A DNA stretch of 64,000 nt, taken from Epiperipatus broadwayi. Taxonomy: Eukaryota; Onychophora; Udeonychophora; Euonychophora; Peripatidae. Under the pieces are notes generated by a model. That model had not been told where the DNA came from. It searched no databases and worked only from the letters and a program-made list of their open reading frames with translations. The translations under genes were made by a program, and so were the position numbers. How positions within the stretch are numbered: position 1 is the stretch's first letter; every line of letters begins with the position of its first letter. The DNA lies in NCBI GenBank assembly GCA_028023455.1, contig JAQFVV010006215.1:6121230-6185229 (forward strand), in the 5' to 3' direction. Shown in pieces: positions 60,940-64,000 of this stretch.

Positions 60940-62313
60940 GGGAAAGTAATGGATGCATGACCATCTAGCATCTATTGATTACTAAAACTTGTACTAGGTG
61001 ATAATATTGTGAAAAAAAAATTTATATGATAAAATTTTATATAATTAAAACTACATCAATGGTTTGCTTATATGAAGTGAATAATTTACACAATTATATC
61101 TGTTTTCTGATATAATTTTTTGTTTTTGAAAAAGTAAACATTTAAATGGAATTCTAATATTTCAAACAATTAAATCATGTGTTCTTTTAAATGTCATATA
61201 AAAGATGCTATGAGAAAATCAATTGCAAATATATTAACATGTGCCTTTTCTCAAAAATTATGCATTTCATGTGTAAAACATAATGAAGTTATAGGTCTCT
61301 TTTAAGTTTAACCTGTTAGCTTCTTTTTTTTTTTGTCTTGTGATCAAGTCACTTTTTAAAAAAATATTTTAATCCATATACAAAAAATAAATATTTAGAT
61401 TAACATTACAAATATTAGTAGCATCCACTGCTGTACAATCGAAACTAATATTACTGAGAAATAAAATTTTGGTTTTATATATTGCTATAAAAGGTAAAAA
61501 AAATATGTTCAATCTTTAGAAATACTTGAAATCCCTTTTGTTTTTAAATTGTTGTTTTTTTAAAAGCTATACTTCTACATTCAGTTTTTGCTATTAATAT
61601 TTTTTTATAACAATTCTCACTATCCTAATTTACTTATACAAATTTTTTTTGACACTTCCTAACAACATTCCTATCATCAACACAATTACTGAAGTCAGAT
61701 AGGAACTCCTCTCAATTACAAAGCTGAGTTATCAATATATCCCCTTCATTTCTTTTCAACCAAGAACATATCAACTGCTGTACTATTTATTGATATAACA
61801 CTAACATAGTAGAAATTTGAAATTTTATGCAAATAAGTTTCATTTCCATTTCTAATTATAATTCAGACTTTTGAGAACACTGCTTCATTATTTGCTTTTA
61901 TTTATTGATTTTTTAAATTGATTAAATCCAAAGATTTTTTTGAGTTAATGGATATGATTTCATTATTTACTAAATTCTAATATTTGTCACTTTTTTTTAA
62001 AAAACAATTCAGCCTTGGTTACTACAATTAGAAAATGGTTTTATATTTAAAACAATTCAAGTTATTTTTCATTAAACATTATGTACAAAACAGTGCTTTG
62101 CTATTATTATTATTATTGCTAAATTTAGCAAATTCCTGTTACACAATCTACATTGCATATTCATTAAATAATTTTTTCACGATATAAAATCCATATCATA
62201 TCAACATTAAACAATTTTTCCAAAATATTTTGGGGAATTGCATAGTTAGAATCAAATAATTCTAATAAAGTTCATATAGCTATTATAATTGCTAAATATA
62301 ATGGCTCCCTTAT

Positions 62314-64000
62314 AGCAGTGGTGTTCAACCATTTTTACAATGCAAGCTACTTTTCTATATTAAGTTATTCAGTGATCTACTCTCTTATATAGAACATGTT
62401 CCTCCAACCTGATATCTGATTACACACAACTAAACAATTAAATTCATTCACTCATTTTGGAGGATCCACTTTCCCAGACCTAAAAACTTTATTTGTGTAT
62501 TTAAAAATTTATTTATCACTTTTAATTATTTTAATATAAAAAATAGGATATATTGGAATAAAACATTTATTTCTCTATTATGGAAATCCAAAGTTAGAAA
62601 AAACAACAAACTGATTACAAACTCATAAGTTGCAGAAAATGCCGGTTGATTAAAAAAAAAGTTCATGTGAAATTTGGTATTGTTTGAACCTTGCAATATT
62701 TTCATAGTCAGATTGATATGAAGAAGTGGCCAATTGCAGACAATCATCAAAATGAACATTGATTTCTTAATTGACTTTTTCTGACATTCATATTTGAAAA
62801 AGCAGGTTCTGATATGTATGTTGAACTTTACAACAAAATATTTCAAACAATTTCAATTAATATTAGAAATTTTTCATGGATATACTTCTAAATGACTTCA
62901 TTGTGCATTGATTTTAAATGTAAACTATTCTGAACATTTATTATCTCAAGTTCTATATCAGCTTGGTTTATATCAAACAGCCCACTAATTTTATTTGAAA
63001 TTTCTATGATGTTCAAGTTTTCTTGGAATGGATTATTTATAAAAGATACAATCATTTCAATTTTATTAAAATCTTTAAATCTTGAATTATTTCTTCAAGT
63101 AATTCTATTTCATAAATAAATTCATTTAAATCACAGCAAAGCATTTCTTGATTTTGTTCAAAAAAATTTATTATTTAAGGGAGATGTTTAAATTCATGGT
63201 AATTTATATATTTCTTTAATAAAATAAGTATTGCCAGAGTTTTTATTGAACTTATCATGTCAATTCAATTTTTATCTCTACCTCGTGACTCTAAATTTAA
63301 AATGCTTAAAAGTGCAACAACTATCTTTTATCACTCAGTTGTGGATAAGTATCCTTTTTCATCAAAAAAAACTTTGTATATTGCTAATTAGTATAAGAAA
63401 TCTTTCTAAAAATTTCCTTCTGCTGAGCCAGCAAACATTATTGTATAATAGAAGTTTCCTATCATCATTTGCCTATAATTTAAATAAACTCTGTTGCAGG
63501 ACTTTTCCTCAAACAGAATTTACAATTTTAAATGTAACATCTTTGGTGTTTAATCTTTTGCTACACAGTAATTGTTAGTGGATAATACAGTGATATGTTT
63601 AAAAAATCTGGATATTTGTCATTATTTTTACATAATGAAATGAAACCTGACTTATTAATCATCAATGCAAGAGCACCACCAGTAGTAATAGACACAAATT
63701 TAAAAAGTGGAAGTTTGTGTTGTTTAACAAATTTATCAAGTGCCGAAAAAATGTCCTCTCCCCTAGTCATTCCCAATAATGGTATATTTTTCAAAAGTTT
63801 TTTTACTTGAATAATCTTGAAATACCATGCGGATAAATAACATTAACTGAGGAGTATCAGTGAAGTCATTTGATTTATCTAATTGTAATGAAAATGAAGC
63901 ACACTGGTAAATTTCTGACATTAACTGAATATTCAGATCAGTACTCAACATTTTCCCATTGTTGTAAGTCTTCAATATTTAAAATGATTTCATTTTTAAT
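62314..64000 (-). pseudogene. hAT transposase gene (ZBED5/GTF2IRD2-like), decayed, runs off right edge
   Basis: On the minus strand from 63975: ASFSLQLDKSNDFTDTPQLM, LFIRMVFQDYSSKKTFEKY, then after a frame change IPLLGMTRGEDIFSALDKFV, LPLFKFVSITTGGALALM and KSGFISLCKNNDKYPDFLN. YHCIIH follows in a shifted frame, then VCWLSRRKFLERF and FFDEKGYLS (63450-63340). These match in order the RNase H-like transposase of hAT elements that gave rise to domesticated ZBED5/SCAND3/GTF2IRD2-type genes. One catalytic Asp (usually TTDGAPAM) is Gly here. A hAT-like end CAGTGGTGTTCAACC at 62314 marks the 3' terminus. The N-terminal part lies outside the window. Confidence 0.8.

Larger units (their letters stand above)
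59577..61020. mobile_element. Family B array: two minus-oriented then two plus-oriented hammerhead units
   Basis: Monomers of roughly 390-430 bases. Two in minus orientation (TACACAAGCTGTTAAAAC at about 59620 and 60000) are followed by two inverted ones. Each has one hammerhead (59731-59782, 60119-60178, 60447-60506, 60881-60939). Shared marks are GGATCTGAGAGCAGTAC and CATCCTCCA-like segments. One motif per monomer in direct tandem, then a switch of strand, is what a concatemer copied by reverse transcription would give. Divergence between units is substantial, so the array is old. No target duplication was confirmed. Confidence 0.75.
57973..64000. other. Region upstream of the first visible Sec24 exon
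   Basis: Probably still intron of Sec24, because the exon at 57877 begins mid-codon. It holds the family B array (59577-61020) and a hAT transposase relic (62314-64000). In 57980-59570 and 61030-62310 I see only A/T-rich DNA. No CpG-rich promoter or first exon is visible. Confidence 0.6.

Noticed and set aside
1-64000. CRISPR arrays, operons, riboswitches, rRNA or canonical tRNA genes
   Set aside because: None seen; the window is animal nuclear intron DNA.

Overview
The window is very AT-rich nuclear DNA of an invertebrate animal. An arthropod, perhaps an insect, is my best guess. That rests on the protein style of the Sec24 exons and the retroelement families, and the species cannot be fixed from the sequence. 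There are no bacterial-style genes. Most open frames are chance runs in A/T-rich intron DNA.

One host gene runs across the window on the minus strand: a Sec24 of the A/B class, the cargo-selecting subunit of the COPII coat. Seven exons can be read (57972-57877, 51072-50986, 50905-50772, 45875-45714, 20385-20270, 9209-9107, 9017-8891). They join without a break for 825 coding bases, with matching phases and GT/AG sites throughout. They encode the Pro/Gln-rich N-terminal arm and the complete zinc finger. The first exon or exons lie right of the window, and the trunk, beta-barrel, helical and gelsolin-like parts lie left of it. Introns range from 80 bp to 25.3 kb.

Almost everything else is mobile-element debris inside these introns. 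Present are RTE-like LINE copies (1-1397, 31312-33070), a second LINE family (18133-19340, 53297-53580), a worn LINE at 47990-49330, two kinds of Penelope-like element (2741-3752; a head-to-head pair at 7240-8770), a Ty3/gypsy relic (39994-44379), a non-autonomous hAT element with 8-bp target duplications (28779-30640), a decayed hAT transposase gene (62314-64000), and several fold-back hairpins.

The most interesting content is a set of short retroelement-like repeats that carry type I hammerhead ribozyme motifs. Two families (A: 26611-27290, 39312-39770; B: about 46994-47700, 53789-54571, about 59577-61020, plus a 91-bp remnant at 37963-38053) differ in most of their sequence but share the motif: CTGANGA, a small stem II, GAAAC, a near-minimal palindromic stem III ending in GTC, and a two-part stem I whose halves pair. 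Four copies have 12-16 bp target-site duplications, and all are built as inverted, fold-back units, one with tandem monomers. A third hammerhead type (C: 37609-37667, 52305-52365) has a perfect stem II but AAAA where GAAA is expected. These look like non-autonomous, retrozyme-like elements. A link to the nearby Penelope-like elements is an inference.
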